Source of the DNA: Rhizophagus irregularis
Taxonomy: Eukaryota; Glomeromycota; Glomeromycetes; Glomerales; Glomeraceae
Reading direction: 5' to 3'
Assembly (NCBI RefSeq): GCF_026210795.1
Contig: NC_089450.1
Span: 992,001 to 1,056,000 of the forward strand
Length of the DNA: 64,000 bases
A model generated the notes under the pieces. That model worked only from the letters and a program-made list of their open reading frames with translations. It was not told the origin of the DNA and ran no database searches. A program made the position numbers and the translations under genes. Below, piece by piece: positions 54,295 to 64,000 of the stretch. Each line of letters opens with the position of its first letter. Position 1 is the first letter of the stretch.

Positions 54295-54717
54295 GGGACC
54301 GTTAAAGCAGAGTAGAATCGCGTGACTTTCGAAATTTTTCTTTTTTTTAAATAAAACTCTTTATTATATATAAAACCTTCCAAATAAATATATACTAAGT
54401 GCATTTTGACCTGTTCTGCAAGTTTACTTAGAGCACAAAATGAGGTTTAGAACACCGTTTTCGATTTATTCAACTTTTTCAATTTCGTTAAAATTGATCT
54501 ATCCTTTTTTGGGTATGATCAGCAAAATTCGTTTGCTCATATGTAAAGTCAAAAACATTGTTCTTTTTCCACTTTTTCTCCCTAAGTAAACTTGTGGAGC
54601 AGGCCGAAATACACTTATCTAATGATTTTCAAGTTCACTTTAATTTTAGTTTATAAAAAATTTATCAAATCATAATAATTTTAAATCACGTGATTCTATC
54701 CCGCTTTAACGGGCCCC
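54295..54717. mobile_element. fold-back MITE, about 423 bp
   Basis: Inverted ends GGGACCGTTAAAGCAGAGTA and, on the other strand, GGGCCCGTTAAAGCGGGATA, running on through GAATCRCGTGA. Flanks CCGCATTTGG at 54285-54294 and 54717-54726; the duplication is 8-10 bp, its exact length hidden by G/C runs. A second inverted pair lies inside (GCAAGTTTACTTAG at 54418-54431 against CTAAGTAAACTTGT at 54583-54596). No ORF. Confidence 0.8.
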
Positions 54718-54729
54718 CGCATTTGGTAT

Positions 54730-55526
54730 AAATATTATTGTTGTTTAATACTAACTTGTGTCATTAATTAACGATACTGCGCCACAATAAGTAGATTTGA
54801 TTTTTATTCGATAATCGATTTAAAATCGATTCTTGTCGATTTTCGATAGATACGATTTTAATCGAATCTTTTCCAATCCCTACCCTGCAAATCTATAAAA
54901 ATGACTTCGTGATTAGCATACACATCCTCAAATCCCATATGCGAAATAATGATTGTTTGAAGAAATGTCTATATCCGAATATTGTTTTATTGATATGATA
55001 ATAGCGTGGCCGGAGACATGACATGCAAAAATAAATCATGCGAATATATATGCCAATCTTACGTCGCACAGCCGGCAAGAATTTTACCGATATCTTCTGC
55101 GCATTTCAGGTGATCATCGATCTCACATGATTTATTTTTCTCTACTGTTGAGCGATCAAAAATATACAATGCCGTTACGCACACTTTAACACTTCCTCAT
55201 CTGTACATATGTAAAAAATTATATCCCCGAGGGGCGAAACTTTATTGATATTTATATATGTGGAATACAGATACATAATACTAAGGATAACAATCGTATA
55301 TGACTTGTGGCGCAATAGCATACTTTATTAGGTTAAAAAGATAATGTGAGTAGTTAAGATACATTTAATTTTTTAAAATAATGCATAATTAATAATTTTA
55401 ATCATATTAATGATACTCTTCACCCCGAACTTTTGTCTTTCTTGTTTTACGTTCCCCTTATTGTATCAAACTGGAAGAAACAAGCTAGAAGAAATAGAAC
55501 AAAAATTAAATAAAAAATGACAGCAA
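54730..55526. other. intergenic DNA, no gene supported
   Basis: AT-rich, with GATTTTAATCG-like words near 54800-54870 like those near 10300. A 61-codon frame at 54893-55078 (minus) has no domain. The last part is the 3' flank of the next gene. Confidence 0.45.
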
Positions 55527-56639
55527 TCAAATGTACATATCACCATAACAACTTTTTGCATACTTACGTTGAGGTTTCTTAATATACATATATACATTTC
55601 CATTCTCCACAAACCATCCCAACTTATCTCCTCCTATTGATCTTTTTGATGCTTCTTCAGGGGAACCCCCAAGTGGAAACACCATTTGACCTTCATCTTC
55701 CCACACAAAAACACGACCATAACAATCTAAAAAGACAATTCCAGAGTAAATCTCCCCAATAATAATTATATGATTAAAACCAAATTCTGAAACGCTTGTT
55801 ATATAGCTAGTTAGTTCTTTTGGATCACTATCCTTGAGAATCTTAAAACCAATAAAAGCTCCAATACGAGATCGTCCAGATTTCCCAAAAGCATCAACTA
55901 ATATGGAATTATTGTTGTAACGCAATGTTTTTCCATTCTGGACTGCACATGCTGGCACTTGGGACACGGTTCCTTTATCTTCAATGGTTGATGATTCTTG
56001 GGTAGGGAAAGAGTGCGCGTGTATAAAACGACACGTTTCTGAAGGGGTTCCATCAGTTGTCCACGCATTATTTCCCAGGGTACCGATTCTGAACAATTCC
56101 CCAAATCGTGTCTGCAAAATTCCAATTGATCGTCGGTTAGGACATTCACCACATCTGATGCCCGATACAACGTCTGCATATTTTGTACTCTCGAACTTGT
56201 CACCTTGCAGTTCATTGGTACTCTGCAACGAACTGAAGCACCCATCATGTACTTCACAGCTATTCCTTTTTGAGTCTCTCTTGAGTACGTTATGTTTACA
56301 GTTGATGGTCGTAAATTTTGATTCGGTTGAATTGTTATCAAGCTTTCTGCTAAGCATTCCAGACTTCTCATTAAATAATCTATTTGCGTTTTTAATTTCA
56401 TCTTCCCTGAAGGCGGGTAAGCATAGGTCCAAAGAATAGACCAAGCGTCCCAAATGGTGAATATCAATATCGGACGAAAGTCGGTTAAGGGTACTCTTCT
56501 TCCCCTCTCGTTGAAAGGTGTTATTATTCCGTACGTTCTACATAAAATACGTTTTATGAACTTGTTCAAGCATCTTTTTTGTACTCACTCTCCTTACCTG
56601 AAAGGTTCCACGAATTCCCTGATCAAACGCCTCTGCCAT
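55527..56639 (-). CDS. hypothetical 350-aa protein, two exons
   Basis: Exon 1, 56639-56598, reads MAEAFDQGIRGTFQ and ends at GTAAGG; exon 2, 56537-55527, begins after TTTTATGTAG in the same phase and is open for 336 codons. The middle is Ser/Asn/Thr-rich. The C-terminal 120 residues look folded (SRIGAFIGFKILKDSD, FNHIIIIGEIYSGIVFLDCY, GRVFVWEDEGQMVFPLGG, KLGWFVENGNVYMYIKKP). I recall similar tails in other Rhizophagus proteins but no function. A second frame is also open for over 220 codons across exon 2. I prefer this frame because it is longer, joins exon 1 in phase and has a credible C-terminus. Function unknown. Confidence 0.55.
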
Positions 56640-56932
56640 GGTTCTTTCAGATTATTTAGCCAAATATATGGACTAGAGAACTGTGTATAAGTACCGTATA
56701 TGCTAAATTAGTGAAACAAACTAAACGTACTTGTTTCTGTCCCAAGTCACCATTTATACATAAATCGTGTTACTAACGGCCAGTAACGGGATTAAGCACG
56801 TTGATAGATAATTAGTAAATCCTTATCTTTTGGTCTTATATGTTAAAGATTTACAAGTGTGAGTCATAATTAAGTATTTCTGTATTACGTAATACACGTT
56901 TTAAAAATAAATCCTACTGTGCTGGGTGATAG

Positions 56933-58077
56933 TTACTCCATATGACCGGTTAGTGAGTCTGGAAACACTATAGGTAACCTGATTAACCATATGCCTTTAA
57001 TCTTTTTCAGAGTTATAGGATCGTAATCATATCCAAATAGCTTATTGATCTTCCTTGCTTTGCTTGTTATCTTGCGCAAATATTCATCAGAAACGCCTGA
57101 AAGGTATAGTTTCATTTCATTATAAATCTGGGACCTTGCTGTCTTATCCTTAAGATTTTTATCCTCGGATCTGAGCTTCATGACCTTATCTTCGAATCTT
57201 TCAGAGTAGCGACCCCAAGATGAAATCTCTTCCTGCTTAGCTTTGATCGAATTTTTCCTTGCTATACTCGCTTGATGAAATAAACGGGCAAGCTCTTCTG
57301 TGACAGGTGAAGAATTAGAATGCTCTCTATCAATAAATTCGGTATTAATAAATTCTCTCTGGAAATCATCCACCAGAAATCCTTGTAATAAGTCTCGTAC
57401 AATTTCAGTTACTAAGCCTGAATCCGGGAAACATCCTCATTAAGTCTTTCAGGCATTTTTTGCACAGAGTCTTCCAATGAAATCTTTTCTTGATCGTGAA
57501 CAATGTTCACGGTTTTTGTGTTACTTTCGTTTTCATCATGATTTCTTAGAGAAGTTTCTGTAACACATGATAAGTCGGAAGGGACAGTTGACTCACGCTG
57601 AATTTTCTTCTCTTTGTTACGTTGCCTTATCTCATCACTAACCCTTTTCTTACGTACCTCATCCAAGAAATCATCCGTCCCTTTATCCTCCAATGACTTA
57701 GTTTCTGTGCGAATAGGTTTGCATACATTAGAATTAAATGTGCTATCAGATGTATTTGATGGTTTTGCCATCTTTTCTAGTTTACCCAGGCGAACAACAT
57801 TGTTTGGGTTCTCGACAGAGCTGGCATTGGCCGATGATTGTTTGATTTCCTTGATATCATCATCCATTTTGGCAATAAGGTTGGTCTTTTCTTTATCTCT
57901 CTGCTCTAGTCTCGTGAACCTAGCTTCATGTTCTTCCAAAGCGCACCTTAACTTTGCATTCTCAGCCTTGACCTCTGCATTCTCATCCATAACCTTGATA
58001 TATTTGGCCTTAACCTCAGCATTCTCGGCCTCAAGCTCAATGATGCGTTGTCTCAATGAATCAAGTTCGGTTGACAT
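56933..58077 (-). CDS. coiled-coil protein of a Rhizophagus-type expanded family
   Basis: Begins ATG 58077 (MSTELDSLRQRIIELEAENA): about 70 residues of coiled coil with repeated ENAEVKA words, a variable linker, then FLDEVRKKRVSDEIRQRNKE near 57650 and a C-terminal folded part (ELARLFHQASIARKNSIKAK, ITSKARKINKLFGYDYD). This order matches a large family I recall from R. irregularis, of unknown role. The N-terminal frame stops at 57412, while the C-terminal half continues one base out of frame from upstream of it (LVTEIVRDLLQGFLVDDFQR). So there is a frameshift near 57420, or a splice I cannot see. It is probably a recent pseudogene or holds an assembly error. Confidence 0.6.
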
Positions 58078-58482
58078 GATAATATTTTAATGCTCTATAA
58101 TGCTAGTATTCAAAATCAGAAAACTATGTAGGCCATTTTGGCTGATCGTGAACATTGTTCACGGTTTTGCCAAGAATTTTTTTTATTATTATATGCAAAA
58201 AATAATACATAGTTTGGGGCAAATGTTTAAGACAGCACCAGTTAGTACTCTGGAGTAATACATCCCTTTTGGCTGTGATAAGACTCTAAGCGGGTGCAGA
58301 CTCGGCCACAAGTGCTCCCATCCTTTCTAATATGTGGGCAGGTAAGACGATCCATTTATTATATTCTTGCACCTTTCACATTATAGAATTCGAATTTCAA
58401 AATGAGAAAATCCTAATTGAACTGTGGTGGAAAAAGTATATCGTAAACGATTAATCATATACCACAGCATAAATCATCATCT
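58078..58482. other. divergent intergenic region with a palindrome
   Basis: Lies between two genes reading away from each other. It holds CGTGAACATTGTTCACG at 58147-58163 inside a 25-bp word also found in the neighbouring coding region (57491-57517). Confidence 0.5.
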
Positions 58483-59034
58483 ATGGACGCGGAAAAAACA
58501 GTACTCAACATTCTAACCGGCCGATGGATCGATCCAAACAGAAAGCTATTCCAGAAGTTGATTCGTGAAGGCTATAAATATGTTGATAGACTCTCAGATT
58601 ATTTAGAAGACATTGGAATCATATATGTAGGTGAATTTGAATTAGATCCCCTAGCCGACTTCTACTATCCAGCCTTAATTCCGCCTTTATCTGTCTTAGC
58701 AATTAGAGCAGATATTCGTGAAAAATTTATTATTAGTGTGGAGTCTGCTGTTATGGGAGGAATGAGTCTATTTATTCTAGAAAAAAATAAATGATCTTCG
58801 CTCCAGAATCTAATCCAAATGAACTATTCCATTGATAACTTGACTACGTTAATAGGAATAACTTGGGAGCAAGAAGAGATGAAAACTTGGAGGAACGGCG
58901 TGCTTATGAAATTCCTCCATCATTCAAATTTAGCTCCTTCGAAGCATAGACCGGGTGCATTATATGATGCATTTACCAAGACTAGTGTTTTAGGGCCAGA
59001 ACATATATTGGCTCTAGCGCGAGCATTTTGCTAA
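58483..59034 (+). CDS. hypothetical protein, 103 aa, or 183 codons with one in-frame TGA
   Basis: ATG 58483 (MDAEKTVLNILTGRW) opens 103 codons to TGA 58792. The same frame then stays open to TAA 59032 (SSLQNLIQMNYSIDN ... VLGPEHILALARAFC). Both halves look protein-like, so this may be one gene broken by one stop, or a short gene followed by unrelated sequence. The first half has RKLFQKLIREGYKYVDRLSD and a hydrophobic FYYPALIPPLSVLAI. No domain recognised. It reads away from the coiled-coil gene and could share its promoter region. Confidence 0.4.
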
Positions 59035-59210
59035 GGCGTGATTATGATATAAATAAATTGTTTATAGTCCTGGAATGGCAGTTTATTTTTCGCTTATCAT
59101 ATATACCTGCAAAATTCAATTTTTTTTTTTATTATTACATGCGAAAAATAAATACGAAGTTTCGGGACGTAGCCCGGGATACATGACGTCTATGCTAGTG
59201 TCCTATACAA

Positions 59211-60412
59211 TTATTTTTTCTTGATTATCTCTTCTACACGGCGCTTCTTAGTTGCGGGTTCCTCACTACCTACTGCTCTATCCTTTAATAATCCTACGAT
59301 CACTTCTAAAACCCTCTTCACATTCTTACGCAATTCTGTATCATCTTTGAGAGCGCCTTCTGTAAGTGAAATTCGATACTCGGTCCTGCTCGTGCTATAG
59401 ATGCCCTCAGTACTATGCAGGATGAAGTACCAGTCTGTCCCAGTACTGACTATACCATAGACGTAGTCATAGTCGGGATCGAACGCCTCATCAACCTTCC
59501 GTTTTTTCTTGTTCATATTTATATTCATCTAGAGGGAAATAGAGAAGTAAGTTAGCAATAGCCCATGATCATCCTATAGCGAGCGAGCTAGTAGAATTTG
59601 TTATACTTACATCACAAGCGCTTCGACATTGTAGTAAGTTTTGGCAGATACCCATAGTTGCTTGATTCTGTTTGCCTTCGGTTATGCAAATTATTTCCTC
59701 CAATAACTCGCTGATAATTTTTTTGATGGCATAGTCGACACGGCCTGTGTTTTCTTCACCAATTATATTTGCCTGAGGTGTGATTACCAAGTCGCCGAGA
59801 ATACTTACAGCCGTATGTAAGATCGTTGAAATATACTCGCACCGCATAGCTTCGTTACTATCTACAACTGGACCCATATTTTTTATTCTACGAAGGATGT
59901 CGTCAATACATAGCTTAAATTCGGGGGCGCTTTCGTTGATAGTGTGGATGGCTATATTATGATATGTGAGCTCGAAATATATAAAAAAGAACTCCTTTAA
60001 TCTGATATTACTTACGTGGTATGAACTGTGGAATGCGAGTTATATCCCCGCTAACAATCCCATATTTCTCCAACACCTCACTCAACTCTTTCTTAGTCTT
60101 GTACGAGGAGAACGACCTCAACTTTTTATCTTTACACTCCTTAGCGAACTTCACGAGTCTCTTAGCTGGCCCCAATTTCATTCCATGTCGCTCAAGCTCT
60201 TCCTGAGTCAAGTCGAAGAAGTCTTGCCCACCCACTCTCTCATTTTCGATTATATCAAAGTCATCCTTCACAAGGTTTAGGTTCTGTTCCCGCAAATATT
60301 CTATAAGCTTGGCCGTGTCATATTTTTTAATTTCGTCAGCCAGCGAGACCGTCTCATTATTACCAAAGGTAATGGTGGAAGCTGGAGTATAAGGTGTACT
60401 AGTTTCAGACAT
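59211..60412 (-). CDS. SAM-domain protein of an expanded Rhizophagus-type family, 351 aa
   Basis: Three exons in phase: 60412-60016, 59951-59611, 59528-59211, with GTAAGT donors at both introns and TAG acceptors. The protein starts MSETSTPYTPAST. It has a SAM-like domain at about 28-100 (YDTAKLIEYLREQNL, FDLTQEELERHGMKLGPAKR), then KKLRSFSSYKTKKELSEVLE. A C-terminal folded region follows (YISTILHTAVSILGDLVI, NIIGEENTGRVDYAIKKII, EEIICITEGKQNQ, DPDYDYVYGIVSTGTDWYFI) and a basic tail (ATKKRRVEEIIKKK) that could be a nuclear signal. The GRVDYAI...ICITEGK...YGIVTTGTDWYF order is what I recall from a very large R. irregularis family; the region looks nuclease-like (D, E-x-K), but that is inference. 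All frames intact. Confidence 0.85.
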
Positions 60413-60666
60413 AGTGTTACGTTTTTATAGGGATATTTGGCTCGGACAAAAAAATAGTGTTACTTTCCGGAGTGAGATAAAATTTTATTTCTGGGATGGG
60501 AAAGAGAATACTGGCCATTAATATAGGTTTTTATGTAGCACAGGCATTGCATCATCACACGTGACCCGTTTCTCATATACGTTCGATAAAATAATACTTT
60601 ATTTATGAAATAAAACGTTGCCGGAACCCGGCCTACAATACATAAAAATTGCGACTATATCGCATA

Positions 60667-60978
60667 CTAGTTATAATAACCATATACATCCTCCTCTACA
60701 AGAATATGGCAAACGTCCGCAGTGAGATTCTCATCGAAAAAATCAGAAATCAAGCTCCCTTCTCGCATAGCAACGTATTTTACAGGTCCAAGGCGATATG
60801 CGCGAAGATAAAATGGAACGTTTCTGAATGGCTGTGGTAGCAGTTGCTGAATCTGAGTGTGGAGGTTTCTGACCGCATTTCCAAGAGGGATTGTAACTAT
60901 TAGAGTGACATTATTGTTTGGAATTCCAGTGAAGCGACCGGTGGGAATTATAAGGCAGTTGAGAGTAATATTGGCCAT
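60667..60978 (-). CDS. small protein resembling a Crinkler-type N-terminal domain, 103 aa
   Basis: ATG 60978: MANITLNCLIIPTGRFTGIP, then VTLIVTIPLGNAVRNLHTQI, FYLRAYRLGPVKYVAMREGS and ISDFFDENLTADVCHILVEE. The xTLNCLxxP start and the later LxxDFF...HILVxE resemble the ubiquitin-like N-terminal domain of Crinkler proteins, which are numerous in this fungal group. It is here on its own without a C-terminal effector domain; a further exon downstream could be missed. Confidence in the reading frame is higher than in the family. Confidence 0.5.
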   Translation of the reverse strand: MANITLNCLIIPTGRFTGIPNNNVTLIVTIPLGNAVRNLHTQIQQLLPQPFRNVPFYLRAYRLGPVKYVAMREGSLISDFFDENLTADVCHILVEEDVYGYYN

Positions 60979-61777
60979 ATTTTCGTTTTCTGGAATGTAA
61001 GGGCCCGTTGTGAGAAATTATCGCTTGCAGTAAACATGACTTCTGGCATATACATACCTCAATTATTTTTGCGGAAAGTTGGCTGAACTTCCACATACCT
61101 CTACATGCTTTATATCTTGCTGGGAAAAAGAGCGCCAAGCCGAAGTTAAGGAGATAAGAATAGTGATTAGTATTGTCGTATGATGCCAAGAGTTCTTTGA
61201 AGGCACATGCAAATGGAATCTTCATACCTTTTCACATGGAGATCTACCGGAGAGACGCAAAAGTAGTTAGTTCTTGTAGATCTCGAAATTCCAAATTCCT
61301 CAGCCTTTCATAACATATGCTTTTACCGTAACTATTTACTTTTGGAGTTGGTCCTGTGTTGTAACTAGACCTCCTTTCACATTTTGTTCGGGAAAAAAAT
61401 AGAGGTACTAGTTAGCTTCTTTTTAGAATATATGTGAAAATTATTATGTCGCACAAGACCTGACTGATGATCCTATTTTTCTGTCGCACAGGAGTGGCCC
61501 AGCAAATTCTTCCGAGCTGGTGATCACCGCTCCGGACTAGTTGGATCGAACTCCCAGATATTCACTCAGCTCGGGATAATCGAACACGCCTACAATCCTA
61601 TCCTTTAAACCCACTATACCAGTTGTCATTTTAGTGATTTATTCTATAACTGAATATTTATCATGCCAGAAAAAAAAAATCTAATAATTATGTAAATACT
61701 GTGATTTGCCTCCTCCGACTTGCATATATGCACCATATCACTAGTCTAGCCATGGCAGTGACTTAGACTCGATGATT
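60979..61777. other. intergenic DNA with a tRNA-like segment
   Basis: No supported CDS; a 104-codon frame at 60911-61225 overlaps the small gene above and has no domain. Near 61492-61555 lie TGGCCCAGCAAATT (A-box-like) and, 48 bases on, GGATCGAACTCCC (B-box-like). That could be the head of a SINE or a decayed tRNA gene; I cannot fold it into a full cloverleaf. Confidence 0.4.
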
Positions 61778-62834
61778 TCAGTTGCAAAGTAGACAAGTGA
61801 GGCGTACATTCCCTTTGATATGCCCCAAACTATTGTGGATTCGATCTACTGTCCACTGGGATATATCTCCTGGCCGATCCCATTCAAATTTCATTTCTAT
61901 GAGACATAATGCACATCTGTCTTCTTGAATACGTTTTAATGTAAGGATATAGTCAACTGTTAGATCGAATTCACGGCCTTTTTCCTTATCCTGGCCCATA
62001 TATCTGACAAGTTTTTCCTGAATAGATGATCTCAATTCATGCTCTAGCCATCTATTCTTTTTTGCCTCCTCAATCTCTTGGGCAATTTCAGGAGGTAATG
62101 GAGGCGCCTCAACCCGAATGAGTTGACTTAAATATTCCACACAACCAACTGCTAAATATATTAGGTTATCCCAAGCTAGGTTTTCATCAATGACCCAAAC
62201 ACGCTGTAGAGCTTTGAGAGTCATTCCTTAACTAGTGTGAATTTTCATAGCATATCCAAGCTCACAATCTATGACTTTTTTGTCTGCTAACACATCTTTT
62301 AAGAATTTGTCAGGAAGTGTATTTAAGGGTAAGTGTATTATATCATTTTTCACTAGTTCCTTTTTTTCGGATAAGCCGGGAATCTGGACAAGGCAATTTT
62401 GTTTACGTCCATCTCTTGACCTATAGATTAATGGGATCGGCACATTAGGATATTTTGCCTGATGAAGTTCTAAGCATTTTTGGGAAGCAATTCTTCGGGA
62501 AAGTAGGTGTGCTGATAAGATATGATCTGATGGCTTCCATTCACCTTCAAGATATTTCCATTTTTCTGTGACCAGAAGTGCTTCACGGAATAGATTTGAC
62601 TGCACTCTTTTATTTTGCCATCGCATTTTTTTCTTAAGCTCTTGTAATCTAAGACATTTAGCCCAATAGTCAGTCAAGACTTCCTCATAATAATCAGCTC
62701 GCTCTTTTAACTAGCTATGAGGCATCTCTCCAAAGAATGGTGGAGGCTGAGCATCGTCTTCACAACAGATTACTTGACACTTCTGTTCTAGCAAATAGTT
62801 AATAAACATTTTGAGAATATGCCTAGGTACCATA
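61778..62834 (-). pseudogene. helicase / HNH-type endonuclease remnant
   Basis: A fragment of a superfamily 1 helicase followed by an endonuclease-like region. Seen: DDAQPPPFFGEMP near 62740 (motif III-like), GYAMKIHTS near 62240 (motif V/VI-like), RVWVIDENLAWDNLIYLAVG, then RCALC, WTVDRIHNSLGHIKGNVRLT and CLLCN near 61780-61900, which looks like a His-Me/HNH nuclease with two Cys pairs. The N-terminal ATPase motifs are missing, and the piece is broken in a few places. Similar modules are common in this fungal genome and may come from a mobile or virus-derived element. I treat it as a fossil. Confidence 0.6.
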
Positions 62835-62849
62835 CATACACTAGTTGAA

Positions 62850-63325
62850 ATAGTTCAAATCAAATAGAAATCGATCATCTGATTTTAATCTGATTTATAA
62901 CTCAATTTTGACCAATTTTTTTAAAAAGGCAATATTCCATTTGGGTTCTGAGTGGTTGCCACTCAGATATAATTCAGAATAAGAAATCAGATATAAATCG
63001 GATATAAATCAACAAATACTACTAAATTTGACATTATTAATTAGACATAAATCAACTAAATTTATTATATAAATCGGATATAATTCAGATATAATTCAAT
63101 TACAATTCAATTTATAAATTCAGATATACTATAAAATATATTATAATACGCAAAACTAAAAATTAGAGTAAAATAAATTCATATATGCTATAAAAAATAT
63201 AATATAATATAATACGCAAAACTAAAAAAAGAGTAAAATTAATTCAGATATGTAATAAAACATACTATAATATGCAAAACTAAAAAAAGAGTAAATTAGT
63301 AATAAAATAGAATTCTGAAATTCCA
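62850..63325. other. AT-rich gap with GATATAAATC repeats
   Basis: Scattered copies of GATATAAATC/CAGATATAATTCA at 62970-63130 and AATACGCAAAACTAAAAA at 63145-63290. No ORF. Confidence 0.5.
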
Positions 63326-63329
63326 ACTA

Positions 63330-64000
63330 TTAATCTTCTTGCATAAAACTTTCTGATTTATCCGCTTTATCTTCCAAAATTGCATCTAAATCTTCATCAT
63401 CAATATTTAAATCGTCTGTATATTCTGTGTCATATAACATATCCGGTTGATCAATATATGACCAATCGGGAGCATCATCTGGTGATACTTTATCATAGCA
63501 TTGTATCTCGTTATCATAATTCCGAGATCGCAATTGCTGCGCCGTTTGTTCCACTTTTAAATATTTATTGAGAACATTTTCTTAATAAAAGTCTCAACTA
63601 AAATGTAAAAATAAATAAAATTGGAAAATGTAAAAATAAGTAAAATTGGAATTAGTGAAAATAAGTAAAATCGGAATTAGTAAAAATTTATAGCAAAATA
63701 AATAATCAAGATAAAATAAGTAACATTTTCTAAGCGCCACGATAGATCATAAACATTAATGACCGATTTTGAACTTTCATCTTCGGTTTCACTCACTTCC
63801 GGTGAATGATATGCACGATTTGCCAGAATTTTTAACAGATCCTATTTTTCATAACTCGTAATTCGGCTATCCTTTTTATTAAAGAGATCTTTCGCAGCCT
63901 TTATCCTTCGCAATTTTTTCTGATTGATAATTTTAAAATGAGTTAATATGGATTATTAATTTGCCGCTGGATTACATTACATACATCATTTAATCTATTG
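63330..64000 (-). CDS. partial unrecognised gene running off the right edge
   Basis: Two coding-like blocks on the minus strand. Block 1 (about 63985-63740) reads KAAKDLFNKKDSRITSYEK and LLKILANRAYHSPEVSETED, with a stop-like interruption between them. Block 2 (63554-63330) is acidic: QQLRSRNYDNEIQCYDKVSP, DDLNIDDEDLDAILEDKADK, ending SFMQED. They may be two exons of one gene, with the intron between about 63730 and 63554, but I cannot fix the splice sites. No domain recognised. Confidence 0.35.

Noticed and set aside
55898-56569. Deaminase-like reading (CSE ... PCxxC) in the second frame
   Set aside because: Shorter than the alternative frame, does not join the first exon in phase, and the motif spacing could be chance; kept only as a question.
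61492-61555. A tRNA gene
   Set aside because: A- and B-box-like words are present, but I could not form acceptor and anticodon stems, so it is not called as tRNA.

Overview
This is an AT-rich, transposon-dense stretch of a fungal nuclear genome. The best fit is an arbuscular mycorrhizal fungus of the Rhizophagus type. The evidence is: short GTAAGT...CTAAC...TAG introns, an intact-looking Cdc25-type RasGEF gene, a SAM-domain gene and a coiled-coil gene of kinds I recall as strongly expanded in Rhizophagus irregularis, and many LINE, hAT and MULE elements. The organism call rests on remembered family resemblance, not on a search.

Layout. 1-3600: AT-rich DNA with a short interstitial telomere-like tract, one small ORF and two unrecognised coding remnants. 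3679-7804 (minus): eight-exon RasGEF gene (SH3, three WW-type segments, RasGEF_N, RasGEF; 1212 aa), the clearest host gene. 9235-14890: a MULE-type MITE, a 963-bp TA-flanked element (M1), a 750-bp polypyrimidine tract and a FLYWCH/MULE transposase element. 15118-40634: a second copy of M1 (M2), blown up to 25.5 kb because its two halves were hit at two short target sites by six retroposon insertions in tandem (a 13-kb LINE, a truncated LINE and a SINE-like piece at one site; a LINE-tailed element with an intact 776-aa orphan ORF, a 7.8-kb LINE and another SINE-like piece at the other). The 13-kb LINE was itself hit by a hAT transposon and three hAT-type MITEs. 40645-54253: a 13.6-kb unit bounded by 77-bp inverted repeats, holding a MULE/SWIM transposase gene and a second large gene. 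The MULE gene is split by a 5.08-kb TIR element with an 8-bp duplication that encodes no transposase. 54285-64000: a gene-bearing segment with small spliced genes (350-aa protein, coiled-coil protein, SAM-domain protein, Crinkler-like protein), a helicase/endonuclease remnant and a partial gene at the right edge.

The most striking structure is in the 5.08-kb element: at 44409-46495 about fifteen intron-like units are strung together, separated by 28-46-bp mini-exons. Each unit has a GTAAGT-like donor running straight into a hairpin, a second hairpin that carries a CTAAC-like branch site, a T-rich tract and a TAG acceptor. The hairpin stems change in a compensating way from unit to unit, so base pairing seems to have been preserved while sequence drifted. 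The array is enclosed by complementary pyrimidine and purine tracts (one perfect 26-bp inverted match) and by satellite-like arms. I know of no described element of this kind, but I cannot search for one.
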